Part shown: piece by piece, positions 16,215 through 24,204 of the stretch
Layout of the letters: every line of letters begins with the position of its first letter
Position numbering within the stretch: position 1 is the stretch's first letter
Source: Streptomyces chattanoogensis
GTDB taxonomy: Bacteria > Actinomycetota > Actinomycetes > Streptomycetales > Streptomycetaceae
Assembly (NCBI RefSeq): GCF_001294335.1
Contig: NZ_LGKG01000177.1
Coordinates: 1-34,171 of the forward strand
DNA length: 34,171 nucleotides
Direction: 5' to 3'
Notes under the pieces: model-generated
Databases searched by the model: none
Told to the model about the DNA's origin: nothing
The model's input: the letters and a program-made list of their open reading frames with translations, nothing else
Position numbers and translations under genes: made by a program

Positions 16215-17243
16215 TCACAGCAGCGTCAACTGCGTGGGCGCGGCCGGCCGGCCGTCCGGCGTCGCCGGGCCGGCGGCGGGCGCCGTGACATTGCGGTGCG
16301 CGCCGGGGCGGTACGGCCCGATGCCGTACTCCCGGGCCAGCTCATGGACCTGGCGGGTGATGCGGCGCTGATACCACGTGGGGGCGTACGAGCCGCCGGC
16401 GTACATCCGCTCGTAGCGCCGCACCAGATGCGGATGGTGGTGGCCCAGCCACGCCATGAACCACTCCCGGGCGCCGGGCCGCAGATGCAGGACGAGCGGG
16501 GTGACCGACCCGGCGCCCGCCTCCGCGATGGCCCGGACCGTGGCCCGCAGCTGCTCCGGGGCGTCGCCGAGGAACGGGATCACCGGCGCCATCAGGACGC
16601 CGCAGGGGATGCCGTGCGCGGTGAGCGTGCGCACCACGTCGAGGCGGCGCTCCGGCGCGGGCGTACCGGGCTCGACCGTGCGCCACAGTTCGCGGTCCAG
16701 GAAGCCGACGGAGACGGAGATGCCGACGTCGGTGACCTCCGCGGCCTGGCGCAGCAGGTCCAGATCGCGCAGGATCAGCGTGCCCTTGGTGAGGATGGAG
16801 AAGGGGTTGGCGTGGTCGCGCAGCGCCGCGATGATGCCCGGCATCAGGCCGTACCGCCCCTCCGCCCGCTGGTAGCAGTCGACGTTGGTCCCCATGGCTA
16901 TGTGGTCGCCGTGCCAGCGCCGGGCGGTCAGCTCGCGGCGCAGCAGCTCGGGGGCGTTGACCTTCACCACGATCTGGGAGTCGAAGTCGAGGCCGGTGTC
17001 GAGGTCCAGATAGCTGTGGGTCTTGCGGGCGAAGCAGTAGACGCAGGCGTGACTGCAGCCTCGATAGGGGTTCACGGTCCATTCGAACGGCATCCGGGAG
17101 GCGCCCGGGACGCGGTTCACGATCGAGCGGGCGCGCACTTCGTGGAAGGTGATGCCGCGAAATTCGGGGGTGTCGATCGTCCGGCTGACGACGTCCGTAC
17201 CGAACAGTGCGGCGGGGCTTTCGCCCAGGTTGTCCCAGCGCAT
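16215..17243 (-). CDS. Rv2578c-family radical SAM protein
   Basis: A 342-residue radical SAM enzyme. The 4Fe-4S cluster ligands are C63, C67 and C70 in NPYRGCSHACVYCFAR. The RGCSHxCxYCFAR context and the later GTNVDCYQRAE and SILTKGTLILRDLDLL blocks are those of the SplB-like family that includes mycobacterial Rv2578c. Related spore photoproduct lyases repair DNA, but the reaction of this family is not established. The ATG at 17241-17243 has AAGGAGG six bases upstream; a longer frame upstream is low-complexity. A LexA-type SOS box in its promoter suggests induction by DNA damage. Confidence 0.9.
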   Translation of the reverse strand: MRWDNLGESPAALFGTDVVSRTIDTPEFRGITFHEVRARSIVNRVPGASRMPFEWTVNPYRGCSHACVYCFARKTHSYLDLDTGLDFDSQIVVKVNAPELLRRELTARRWHGDHIAMGTNVDCYQRAEGRYGLMPGIIAALRDHANPFSILTKGTLILRDLDLLRQAAEVTDVGISVSVGFLDRELWRTVEPGTPAPERRLDVVRTLTAHGIPCGVLMAPVIPFLGDAPEQLRATVRAIAEAGAGSVTPLVLHLRPGAREWFMAWLGHHHPHLVRRYERMYAGGSYAPTWYQRRITRQVHELAREYGIGPYRPGAHRNVTAPAAGPATPDGRPAAPTQLTLL

Positions 17244-17281
17244 CGGGCCTCCTTCAGGGTCCGGTCGAGCCCCCGGGGCCG

Positions 17282-17321
17282 ATAATAGAACACATGTTCC
17301 CTTCGGTGTCACCGCCCCGGA
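17282..17321 (-). promoter_or_regulatory. SOS box (LexA site) in the promoter of the radical SAM gene
   Basis: GAACACATGTTC (17288-17299) fits the Gram-positive/actinobacterial SOS-box form GAAC-N4-GTTC. On the minus strand it is followed directly by TATTAT, a good -10. GTGACA lies 19 bases before that as a possible -35, so LexA would sit between the two boxes. The site is 45 bases from the start codon. Confidence 0.6.
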
Positions 17322-17360
17322 TTTTGGGCGTGCCGCCCGGTGGTGGTTGGCTTGGCGCGC

Positions 17361-17390
17361 ATCGCAGGACCGGCAATCGCAGGACCGGCA
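17361..17390. repeat. Perfect 15-bp tandem duplication
   Basis: ATCGCAGGACCGGCA is repeated twice without a gap, 10 bases before the ribosome binding site of the SRPBCC gene. It lies between that gene and the divergent radical SAM gene and may lengthen the SRPBCC leader or duplicate a binding site. Confidence 0.7.
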
Positions 17391-17413
17391 GCCGACTACT
17401 GGAGGAAGCACAC

Positions 17414-17857
17414 ATGGGTCAGGTCGAGGCCACCACGCAGCGCGAGATCGCGGCGGACCCGGAGGACGTGTTCGACGCGCTCGCCGACTACGCCGGCACG
17501 CGCCACAAGCTGCTGCCCGAGCACTTCAGCGAGTTCGAGGTCCGCGAGGGCGGCGACGGCAAGGGCACCCTCGTCCACTGGAAGCTGCAGGCCACCAGCA
17601 AGCGCGTGCGCGACTGTCTGCTCGAGGTCGACGAGCCGACCGACGGCCAGCTCGTCGAGAAGGACCGCAACTCCTCCATGGTCACCACCTGGGTCGTCAC
17701 CCCGGCGGGCGCGGGCCGCGCCAATGTCGTGGTCACCGCCACCTGGCAGGGTGCGGGCGGCATCGGCGGCTTCTTCGAGCGGACCTTCGCGCCCAAGGGC
17801 CTCAACCGGATCCACGACGCGATCCTCGCCAACCTCGCCACGGAGATGGAGAAGTAG
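17414..17857 (+). CDS. SRPBCC-family protein (START/polyketide cyclase-like fold)
   Basis: A 147-residue single-domain protein of the SRPBCC ligand-binding superfamily. The N-terminal pattern (EATTQREIAADPEDVFDALADYAG) and the C-terminal long helix (FAPKGLNRIHDAILANLATEM) are typical of the small stand-alone members. These bind hydrophobic ligands in a deep pocket. The ATG at 17414 has GGAGGAA seven bases upstream. It is divergent from the SOS-box gene and is probably transcribed alone. Ligand unknown. Confidence 0.82.
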   Translation: MGQVEATTQREIAADPEDVFDALADYAGTRHKLLPEHFSEFEVREGGDGKGTLVHWKLQATSKRVRDCLLEVDEPTDGQLVEKDRNSSMVTTWVVTPAGAGRANVVVTATWQGAGGIGGFFERTFAPKGLNRIHDAILANLATEMEK

Positions 17858-18074
17858 CCCGGTCACCGGTTCGGGTGGTTTCCGCTGCGCCGCGATCTCC
17901 GGCCCCCCGGATCCCCGTCGTACGGAAATCCCTGATGAGGGCCCAATAGGCGCTCCGGGCAACGTACTTGACGTCCCATCCCGCCCCGAACGCTCCCTTT
18001 CGTCGTACTTGTTCGCTGTTGTCGCCCGATGCGAGAAATGGGCGCTGGTGCAGGTGTGACGAGGGAGGCAGTAC

Positions 18075-20543
18075 GTGGGCGGGACCACCCTGGTGGAACG
18101 GGACGAACGGGCCGAGGCGCCGACCACGCCTGCCCCGGGCCCGGACGACATCGCGACCGCTGTGCCCGGCTCCGGCCGCGTGCGTCCGGTCGTCGCCGGT
18201 CTGCTGCTGACGCTGCTGCTCGCGGCCCTCGGCCAGACCCTCGTCCTCACCGCGCTCCCGGACATCGCCGGCGAACTGCACGGTCTGCCCGGCGCCTCCC
18301 GGGCCGTCACCGCCGGCCTCCTCGCCACCGCCCTCGGCCTGCCGGCCCACGGCAAGCTCGGCGACCTCTTCGGCCGCAAGCAGGCCCTTCTCCTCGCGAT
18401 CCTGGTCTTCACCGCCGGCTCGGCCCTGGCCGGCCGGTCGCGCTCCATGGACGAACTGACCGCCTTCCACGCCGTCCAGGGCTTCGGCGGCGGCGGTCTG
18501 CTGATCGGCGTCCAGGCGGTCATCGCCGATGCCGTACCGCCGCGCACCCGCGGCCGCGTCAGGAGCCTGGCCTGCGCGGTCCTCGGACTCGCCTGCGCGG
18601 CAGGGCCGTGGGCCGGCGGCTTCGTCACCGATCACGTGTCCTGGCGCTGGTGCTTCCACGGCCAGGTGCCGCTCGGGGCGCTGGCCTTCCTCGTCCTCGC
18701 CTGCGCTCTGCGGCTGCCCCGGCCCGCCGTCCGCCCCAGGCGCGATATCGCCGGTGCGCTGTTGCTCACCGTCCTCGCCACCTGCCTTGTCCTGCCGGCC
18801 GGTTGGGGCGGCACCGAGTACGCCTGGAACTCGGTGACCGTCCTCGCACTCGGCGCCGGAGCGCTCGGCACCGTCCTGCTCCTCCTCGCCGTCGAGCGCT
18901 TCGCCGCCGAACCGCTGATCCCGCTCCGGCGCTTCCGCGACTGCCTCTTCAACATCACGGGCATCATCGGCACCGTCGCCGGAATCGCACTCTTCGGCAT
19001 CGCCGGCTATCTGCCCGCCCTCGTACGGACGACGAACGGCCCCACCGACGCCGCACTGGCGATGCTGCCCCTGCTGGGCGGCACCGTCCTCGCCTGCCTC
19101 GTCTCCGCCCGGCTCATCGGCCGCACCGGCCACTACAAGATCTTCCCGATCCTGGGCTGCGCGGTGGCCGCCGAAGGGATGTGGCTGCTGACCCGGATGC
19201 CGGACGGCACCCCACGCGGCATCCAGGGCCTGTGGACCGGCGTCCTCGGCCTCGGCACCGGCCTCGTCCTGCCGGTACTCGCGCTCGCCGTACGCAACTC
19301 CGCACACCGCGCCGCACGCCGGTCCGCCCTCGGCGCCGCCACCGGACCCACCACCACCCTCCGGTGGCTCGGCGGCACCATCGGAATCACCCTCTCCGGT
19401 GCCCTCGTCGCCGGCCGTCTCACCGCCCAACTCGCCCCGCACCTGCCGCAGCCGGCGCAGCTCACCGACCCCGACCCGCTCACCCGGCAGCTGGCGCGCG
19501 CCCTGCCCACCGGGCTGCGGGACGGCTCACTCACCGACTACGCGAACGCCGTACCGGGGATCTTCCGCTACCTCGTGCCGGTGCTCGTCCTGGGCTTCCT
19601 GCTCGCCATCTTCCTGAAAGAGAACCCACTGGTGTCCTACGCCTCCCATGCATCGCAGGCCCCCCAGACCCCTCAGATGCCGCACGCTCCGTACGGCGAC
19701 GGTACCGACCCCTCGGCCGCCGTCCCCCGGGCCCGCTCCGCCGCCAACTCCTATGCCACCGCCGCCGGTTACGCCGCTCCCTCGGCCGGCATCCCGGTGT
19801 GCGGCACGGTCCAGCACCACGACGGCTCCATCGTGCCGCGCGCGGCACTCACCCTCATCGACGTCGCCGGACGGCAGATCGGCCGCGGCGCCACCGGCGA
19901 GGACGGCCGGTACGCACTGAGCACTCCCGGCACCGGCTCCTACGTCCTGATCGCAGCCGCGGGCGGGCACCAGCCGCAGGCCGTCACCGTCACCGTCGGC
20001 GAGCGGCCCGTCGAGCTGGACGTGGTGCTCGGCGGCGCCGGACGCCTCGCGGGCACCGTGACCACCGGCGACGGCACACCCGTACGCGATGCCATGGTCA
20101 CCCTCACCGACGTCCGCGGCGAGGTCGTCGCCACCACCCGCAGCGGACGCGAGGGCGGCTATGTCATCGGGGAGCTGGTGGCCGGCGAATACACCCTCGC
20201 CTCCAGCGCACCCGCCTTCCGGCCCGCCGCGCTGCCCGTCACCGTCCACGCCTCCCGAGAAACCCGCCAGGACATCGAACTCGCGGGCGGCGCGGTGCTG
20301 CGCGGGACCGTACGGGCCGGCGGCGGACGCCCGGTGGAGGACGCCCGGGTGACACTGCTGGACGCAGCCGGCAACGTCGTCGACACGGCAACCACCGGAC
20401 CCGACGGGCTGTTCCGCTTCGTCGACCTCTCGGCCGGCGAATACACCGTGATCGCCGCCGGATACCCGCCGGTGGCCACCGTCCTCCAGGTGGCGGGCGG
20501 CGGACGCACCGAACGCGACCTCCAGCTGGGCCACGAGGACTGA
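18075..20543 (+). CDS. DHA2-type MFS transporter fused to three carboxypeptidase-regulatory-like domains
   Basis: An 822-residue fusion. Residues about 35-520 are a drug:H+ antiporter of the 14-helix type: motif A appears as GKLGDLFGRKQALL, and further hydrophobic segments run to VPVLVLGFLLAIFLKEN. After a flexible Ala/Pro linker (about 525-570), residues about 575-822 form three related beta-sandwich units, each with a G-x-V...A-V/L-T-L-x-D...G-x-Y/F...L-x-x-G-x-Y pattern (GTVQHHDGSIVPRAALTLID; GTVTTGDGTPVRDAMVTLTD; GTVRAGGGRPVEDARVTLLD). The GTG at 18075 has GAGGGAGG about six bases upstream. It likely exports a small molecule; the role of the tail is unknown. It is probably monocistronic. 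Confidence 0.88.
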   Translation: MGGTTLVERDERAEAPTTPAPGPDDIATAVPGSGRVRPVVAGLLLTLLLAALGQTLVLTALPDIAGELHGLPGASRAVTAGLLATALGLPAHGKLGDLFGRKQALLLAILVFTAGSALAGRSRSMDELTAFHAVQGFGGGGLLIGVQAVIADAVPPRTRGRVRSLACAVLGLACAAGPWAGGFVTDHVSWRWCFHGQVPLGALAFLVLACALRLPRPAVRPRRDIAGALLLTVLATCLVLPAGWGGTEYAWNSVTVLALGAGALGTVLLLLAVERFAAEPLIPLRRFRDCLFNITGIIGTVAGIALFGIAGYLPALVRTTNGPTDAALAMLPLLGGTVLACLVSARLIGRTGHYKIFPILGCAVAAEGMWLLTRMPDGTPRGIQGLWTGVLGLGTGLVLPVLALAVRNSAHRAARRSALGAATGPTTTLRWLGGTIGITLSGALVAGRLTAQLAPHLPQPAQLTDPDPLTRQLARALPTGLRDGSLTDYANAVPGIFRYLVPVLVLGFLLAIFLKENPLVSYASHASQAPQTPQMPHAPYGDGTDPSAAVPRARSAANSYATAAGYAAPSAGIPVCGTVQHHDGSIVPRAALTLIDVAGRQIGRGATGEDGRYALSTPGTGSYVLIAAAGGHQPQAVTVTVGERPVELDVVLGGAGRLAGTVTTGDGTPVRDAMVTLTDVRGEVVATTRSGREGGYVIGELVAGEYTLASSAPAFRPAALPVTVHASRETRQDIELAGGAVLRGTVRAGGGRPVEDARVTLLDAAGNVVDTATTGPDGLFRFVDLSAGEYTVIAAGYPPVATVLQVAGGGRTERDLQLGHED

Positions 20544-20557
20544 GCCCGCCGCCCCGG

Positions 20558-20591
20558 CCCTCCCGGCCGCCGCGTGGGAGCGGCCGGAGGG
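20558..20591 (+). terminator. Terminator after the MFS fusion gene
   Basis: CCCTCCCGGCCG pairs with CGGCCGGAGGG around an 11-base loop, with one bulged C. It begins 14 bases past the stop codon. Confidence 0.6.
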
Positions 20592-20659
20592 CGCACGGCG
20601 GTACGGCTGAGGGCCGAGCACCGGCGCGGCGATGGTCCGGTGAGTCAGCCGGCCGCGCG

Positions 20660-20689
20660 GTGCCGCCGCTGAAGGAGAGCGGCGGGCAC
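20660..20689 (-). terminator. Terminator after the solute-binding protein gene
   Basis: GTGCCGCCGCT (20660-20670) pairs with AGCGGCGGGCAC (20678-20689) around a 7-base loop, with one bulged base. It lies 26 bases past the end of the solute-binding protein gene on the minus strand. Confidence 0.6.
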
Positions 20690-20715
20690 CACATCGGCCC
20701 TGATGCGCGTCGCGG

Positions 20716-21867
20716 TCATCGGGAAACGGCATCGCTCCAGTTCTGGGCGATGAAGGACTTGGCGCTGTTCTGCTGGGACTCGGTCGGGAAGCTCGGGGTG
20801 CCGGAGACCTTCGGCAGCCTCGCCGCCGCGGCCTTGTCGAGCGTGCCGGCCTTCTTCATGGCGCTCATCAGAGCCGGGCGGGCGTATCCCTTGAGCCTGA
20901 GGTTCTGGCCCTCGGCGCTGTACAGGTACTCCAGCCACAGGCGCGCGGCCGCGGGGTGCGGCGCATCCATGTTGATGGCCTGCGAGTAGTACTGGGAGAA
21001 CTTGCCGTCCGAGGGGACGGCCACCGTCCAGTCGAGGCCCTTGGACTTGAACTCGTCGGTGTACCCGGCGTTGAGGTAGTCCCAGTCGATGCTGATCGGC
21101 GTCCTGCCCTTCGCGATGCTGGCCGGGGTGGACGGGACGCGCGTGTAGTTGCCGCTCTTCTTCAGCTTGGCGAAGAAGTCTATGCCGGGCTGGATGTCGT
21201 CGAAGGAGCCGCCGTTGGCGAGGGCGGCCGCGTACACGGCGCCGAACGCCGAGCCCGACTTGGTGGGGCTGCCGTTGAGCGCGACCATCCCCCTGTACTG
21301 CGGCTTGAGCAGATCCTTGAAGCTGGTCGGGCAGGTCTGCACACGCCTGGCATCGCAGCCGAAGGAGATGTAGCCGCCGTAGTCGTTTGCCCAGCGGGCG
21401 ATCGAGTCTCGCTGGACATCGGGTATGTGGGCGAAACCGGTGACCATGTACGGCGCGAGCAGCCCCTTCTGGGCGGCGCTCTGCACGAAGGAGCTGCCGA
21501 GGTCCAGGACGTCGGGCGCGCGGTCCTGGCCCTTGCGCGAGGTGACCGCGTTGATCTCGTCCTGGCTGGCGCCGTTCGGGTTCTCGACTTCGATCTTGAT
21601 GCCGTACTTTTTCTGGAAGCCGTCGATCAGGGCGCCGTAGTTGGCCCAGTCGCGGGGCAGCGCCATCGCATGCAGGGTGCCCTCCTTCTTGGCCGCCTTG
21701 GCCAGGGCGCCGATGCCGCCGGCGTCCTCGGCCGTGGTCGCGGTGGCCGCGCTCTTGCCGTCAGGGCCGGATGACGCGTCGGGGGCCGCGTCACAGGCGC
21801 TGAGGGTCAGGGCGGCGACGGCGAGGACGCCGGTGAGGACGGCGGTTCTCGGCAGGAACACGGTCAC
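20716..21867 (-). CDS. ABC transporter solute-binding lipoprotein, family 1 (iron/polyamine/phosphonate-like)
   Basis: A 383-residue exported lipoprotein. The N-terminus has a signal peptide (FLPRTAVLTGVLAVAALTL) ending in the lipobox LSAC, so the mature protein starts at that Cys and is anchored outside the membrane. The rest reads as a type 2 periplasmic-binding fold: EGTLHAMALPRDWANYGALIDGFQKKYGI, then DVLDLGSSF and the SPTKSGSAFGAVYAAAL region. It resembles binding proteins for spermidine/putrescine, ferric iron or 2-aminoethylphosphonate. GTG at 21865-21867 is preferred because GGAG lies five bases upstream; a GTG six bases on is possible. No permease or ATPase gene is nearby, so it is an orphan or part of a reduced locus. 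The GntR gene is divergent and probably controls it. Confidence 0.87.
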   Translation of the reverse strand: MTVFLPRTAVLTGVLAVAALTLSACDAAPDASSGPDGKSAATATTAEDAGGIGALAKAAKKEGTLHAMALPRDWANYGALIDGFQKKYGIKIEVENPNGASQDEINAVTSRKGQDRAPDVLDLGSSFVQSAAQKGLLAPYMVTGFAHIPDVQRDSIARWANDYGGYISFGCDARRVQTCPTSFKDLLKPQYRGMVALNGSPTKSGSAFGAVYAAALANGGSFDDIQPGIDFFAKLKKSGNYTRVPSTPASIAKGRTPISIDWDYLNAGYTDEFKSKGLDWTVAVPSDGKFSQYYSQAINMDAPHPAAARLWLEYLYSAEGQNLRLKGYARPALMSAMKKAGTLDKAAAARLPKVSGTPSFPTESQQNSAKSFIAQNWSDAVSR

Positions 21868-21956
21868 GGTCTCTCCAGGGGTGCGCACAGAGGGGTTGAG
21901 GGGTTCATGCGGGGCCACACAGGGGATGCACGTGGGGGGTGAGCACTTGTCCGGCT

Positions 21957-22007
21957 ACTTGTCTGAACAAGTTGGGCCTCAGTAGGCCCACTGATGGTGT
22001 ACATCAG
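21957..22007. promoter_or_regulatory. Three adjacent inverted repeats between the solute-binding protein gene and gntR
   Basis: ACTTGT-CTGA-ACAAGT (21957-21972), GGGCCT-CAGT-AGGCCC (21974-21989) and CTGATG-GTGTA-CATCAG (21991-22007) follow each other with one base between. All have perfect 6-bp arms. The first resembles operators of HutC-type GntR regulators, which is the family encoded next door. Confidence 0.6.
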
Positions 22008-22133
22008 GTGAACACTGATTAAACTAATGACTCCGATTGCCTCACAATCGCAGCTCGCAGGGGTTACCGCGGCGCCTCGTCTAGGCTGGCCGCGCTGCAC
22101 ACTTTGCGCACAACTCCGCGCGAGAGAGGAAGC

Positions 22134-22883
22134 ATGGCGGCACGACACGAGGAGATCGCCGAAGAGCTGAGGCAGGCGATCGACCGCGAGGACTACACCG
22201 TGGGCAGCCTGCTCCCCGCGGAGACCGAACTCGCGGCCCACTACGGCGTCTCGCGCGGCACGGTCCGCCAGGCCGTCGCGGCCCTGACCGCCGAGGGACT
22301 CATCGGGTCACGCCAGGGCGCCCGCCGGGTGGTCCTGGCCGGCCGCCGCAGCCAGAGCTTCACCGAACTGTGCAGTTTCGCGCAGTGGGCGCACACGATG
22401 GGCCGCGAGGCGTCCGGACACGTGCTGTCGTCCGCATACCGCCCCGCGACGCCGGAGGACTCCGCGCGACTCCAACTCCCGCCCGGTGCACCGGTGTTGC
22501 ACATCCTGCGGGTGCGCGGCCTGGACGGTGAGCGGGTGCTGCTGGAGCGGACCGTGTACGCGCACTGGATCGCCCCCGCCGTCGAGCGCATCGAGCCCGG
22601 GTGCCCGTCCGTGACACAGCGGCTGTACGAGGACGAGGGTCTGGTCTTCGCGTACGGCGAGCATCTGATCGACGCCGTGGCGGCGGGCGCCCAGGACGCA
22701 GAGCTCCTCGGAGTGCGCCGGACCAGCCCGCTGCTGCGCGTACGGCGGGTCACCACCACACGCGAAGGGCGCCCCGTGGAGTGGTCCGACGACCGCTACC
22801 GCTCGGACGCCGTGAGCTTCAGCGTCCACAACTCGACAGGAATCAACGCACTGGCCCGCAAAACGGGCCCCGCCGTGAGCTGA
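22134..22883 (+). CDS. GntR-family (HutC/UTRA) transcriptional regulator
   Basis: A 249-residue regulator. The winged helix is N-terminal (residues about 5-70): EEIAEELRQAIDREDYTVGS, LLPAETELAAHYGVSRGTVR and GLIGSRQGARRVVL. The C-terminal UTRA ligand domain shows LLERTVYAHWIAP and the final EWSDDRYRSDAVSFSV block. The ATG at 22134 has AGAGAGGA four to five bases upstream. It is divergent from the solute-binding protein gene, with three inverted repeats between them. It probably represses that gene until the ligand, perhaps the transported compound, is bound. Confidence 0.9.
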   Translation: MAARHEEIAEELRQAIDREDYTVGSLLPAETELAAHYGVSRGTVRQAVAALTAEGLIGSRQGARRVVLAGRRSQSFTELCSFAQWAHTMGREASGHVLSSAYRPATPEDSARLQLPPGAPVLHILRVRGLDGERVLLERTVYAHWIAPAVERIEPGCPSVTQRLYEDEGLVFAYGEHLIDAVAAGAQDAELLGVRRTSPLLRVRRVTTTREGRPVEWSDDRYRSDAVSFSVHNSTGINALARKTGPAVS

Positions 22884-23139
22884 GCGGTCTTGCGGAAGCG
22901 GGCCGCCCGGTGGGCGATCGGGGCCGGTGTCGCCGGACTTCCTGTGCCTTCGTGTGCCGCGGGCGCCTGGGCGGGCGGCGCTGTTCCCGACGATCCGGGC
23001 GCGGTCCCCGAACTCCTCGTGGCACAGGCGCCCCCAGCTCATACCCCTCAAAGCACGCCATCTCGGTCAGCAACCCTGTGGTCGCGTCCGTGAAATGTCC
23101 GCACTCGGCGTCCCCGGTCCCCACTCCCGCACGAGCCGC

Positions 23140-24120
23140 TCAGGAGGGGCGTCGGCCACGGGGCCGCGGCGCACTGTGGTCATGCGGCCGATCGTCGCCG
23201 CACAGCGCTTGGCCGGACAAGCCGATTGCCTCCGCGCCGGCCCCGGCCCCGGCCCCCGTACCGAACCGCAACCGCGTGATCAGCGGCCGGTCGCCCCGCA
23301 GCAGCGGGACCCACGCCGCCCGCGGGGCGAGAAAACCGAGGAAGCCGCGGCCGGCGGGGAGGGGGATGTCGGTGACCTCGGTGACGGACGGGTGCACGGT
23401 GCGCAGCCCGCGGCGCTGGGCCGCGTCCATACCCCAGGGCATCGGGGGCAGGCGGTGGCCGCGCGGTCTCCGTACGACGGCGCGGGAACGGGCGCTGCAC
23501 TGCCGGGAGACGGTGTCGAAGACCATCGTGCCGCCGGGGAACGCCGCCGCGCAGGCGCCGATCAGCGCATGGGCCTGGGCGGGCTGCAGATACATCAGCA
23601 GGCCCTGGGCGGTCACCAGCACCCCGCGCGAGGCGTCGATACCCGCCATCCAGCGGTGCTCGCGGGCGTCACAGGCCACCAGCCGCTGGCGCTCACCATG
23701 CGGGAGAAGGCGCCTGCGCAGCTCCAGCGGATCGGTCAGATCGACGGTGACCCAGCGGACCCGGCCGTTGTCCACCCGCCAGAACTGGGTCTCCAGGCCC
23801 TCCCCGAGGGCAATCACGGTGCCGTCGGGATGACGGGAGACGAAGTCACGTACCACGCCGTCGAAGGCCAGGGCGCGGAGCGCGATGGCCTGCGCCATCC
23901 ACGGCCGGACCGCGCCGAGGCGCTCCCGGAAGGGGAAGTCCACCTCGTCGACCAGCCGCACCGCACGGGCGTCGGACAGCACGGTATCGGGGCGGGCCGC
24001 CTCGGTGGCCCGGTGATAGAGGGTCCACAGAGCCGTTTCGGGGATACCCCGGAGGTCTGCCGGGATACGGCCTGACACCGACTGGCGGTGCACGTCCTGG
24101 TGGCGCACGTCCTCGATCAT
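23140..24120 (-). CDS. Class I SAM-dependent methyltransferase, leucine carboxyl methyltransferase (LCM/TcmP) family
   Basis: A 326-residue methyltransferase. Family features are ETALWTLYHRATEAARPD near the N-terminus, the SAM-site block GTVIALGEGLETQFWRVDNG (motif I with the R-x-D step), WVTVDLTDPLELRR, and GLLMYLQPAQAHALI. The C-terminus is a low-complexity Gly/Ala then Arg/Pro tail. LCM-family enzymes methylate carboxylates on proteins or small molecules. It is on the same strand as the lanthipeptide operon and begins 84 bases after its last gene, so it could be a cluster member, but that gap contains a weak hairpin and it may have its own promoter. No good ribosome binding site precedes the ATG at 24118-24120; in-frame GTG codons follow shortly after. 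Confidence 0.82.
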   Translation of the reverse strand: MIEDVRHQDVHRQSVSGRIPADLRGIPETALWTLYHRATEAARPDTVLSDARAVRLVDEVDFPFRERLGAVRPWMAQAIALRALAFDGVVRDFVSRHPDGTVIALGEGLETQFWRVDNGRVRWVTVDLTDPLELRRRLLPHGERQRLVACDAREHRWMAGIDASRGVLVTAQGLLMYLQPAQAHALIGACAAAFPGGTMVFDTVSRQCSARSRAVVRRPRGHRLPPMPWGMDAAQRRGLRTVHPSVTEVTDIPLPAGRGFLGFLAPRAAWVPLLRGDRPLITRLRFGTGAGAGAGAEAIGLSGQALCGDDRPHDHSAPRPRGRRPS

Positions 24121-24204
24121 GTGGCGTTGATATCGGGGGGCCGGTCCCGTACCGGGTTGATCCGGGTGTCGCTCGCCCAGTGGAGTGCAAAGTCGTACCG
24201 GGCG

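Noticed and set aside
22843..23124. Minus-strand 93-codon frame (start MGTGDAECGHF) between gntR and the methyltransferase gene
   Set aside because: It overlaps the end of gntR in antisense and becomes Arg/Pro-rich after about 40 codons; the first part could be a gene remnant but nothing supports it.
22884..23139. Gene in the gap between gntR and the methyltransferase gene
   Set aside because: No frame here has convincing composition or a ribosome binding site; only a possible permease stump was noted.
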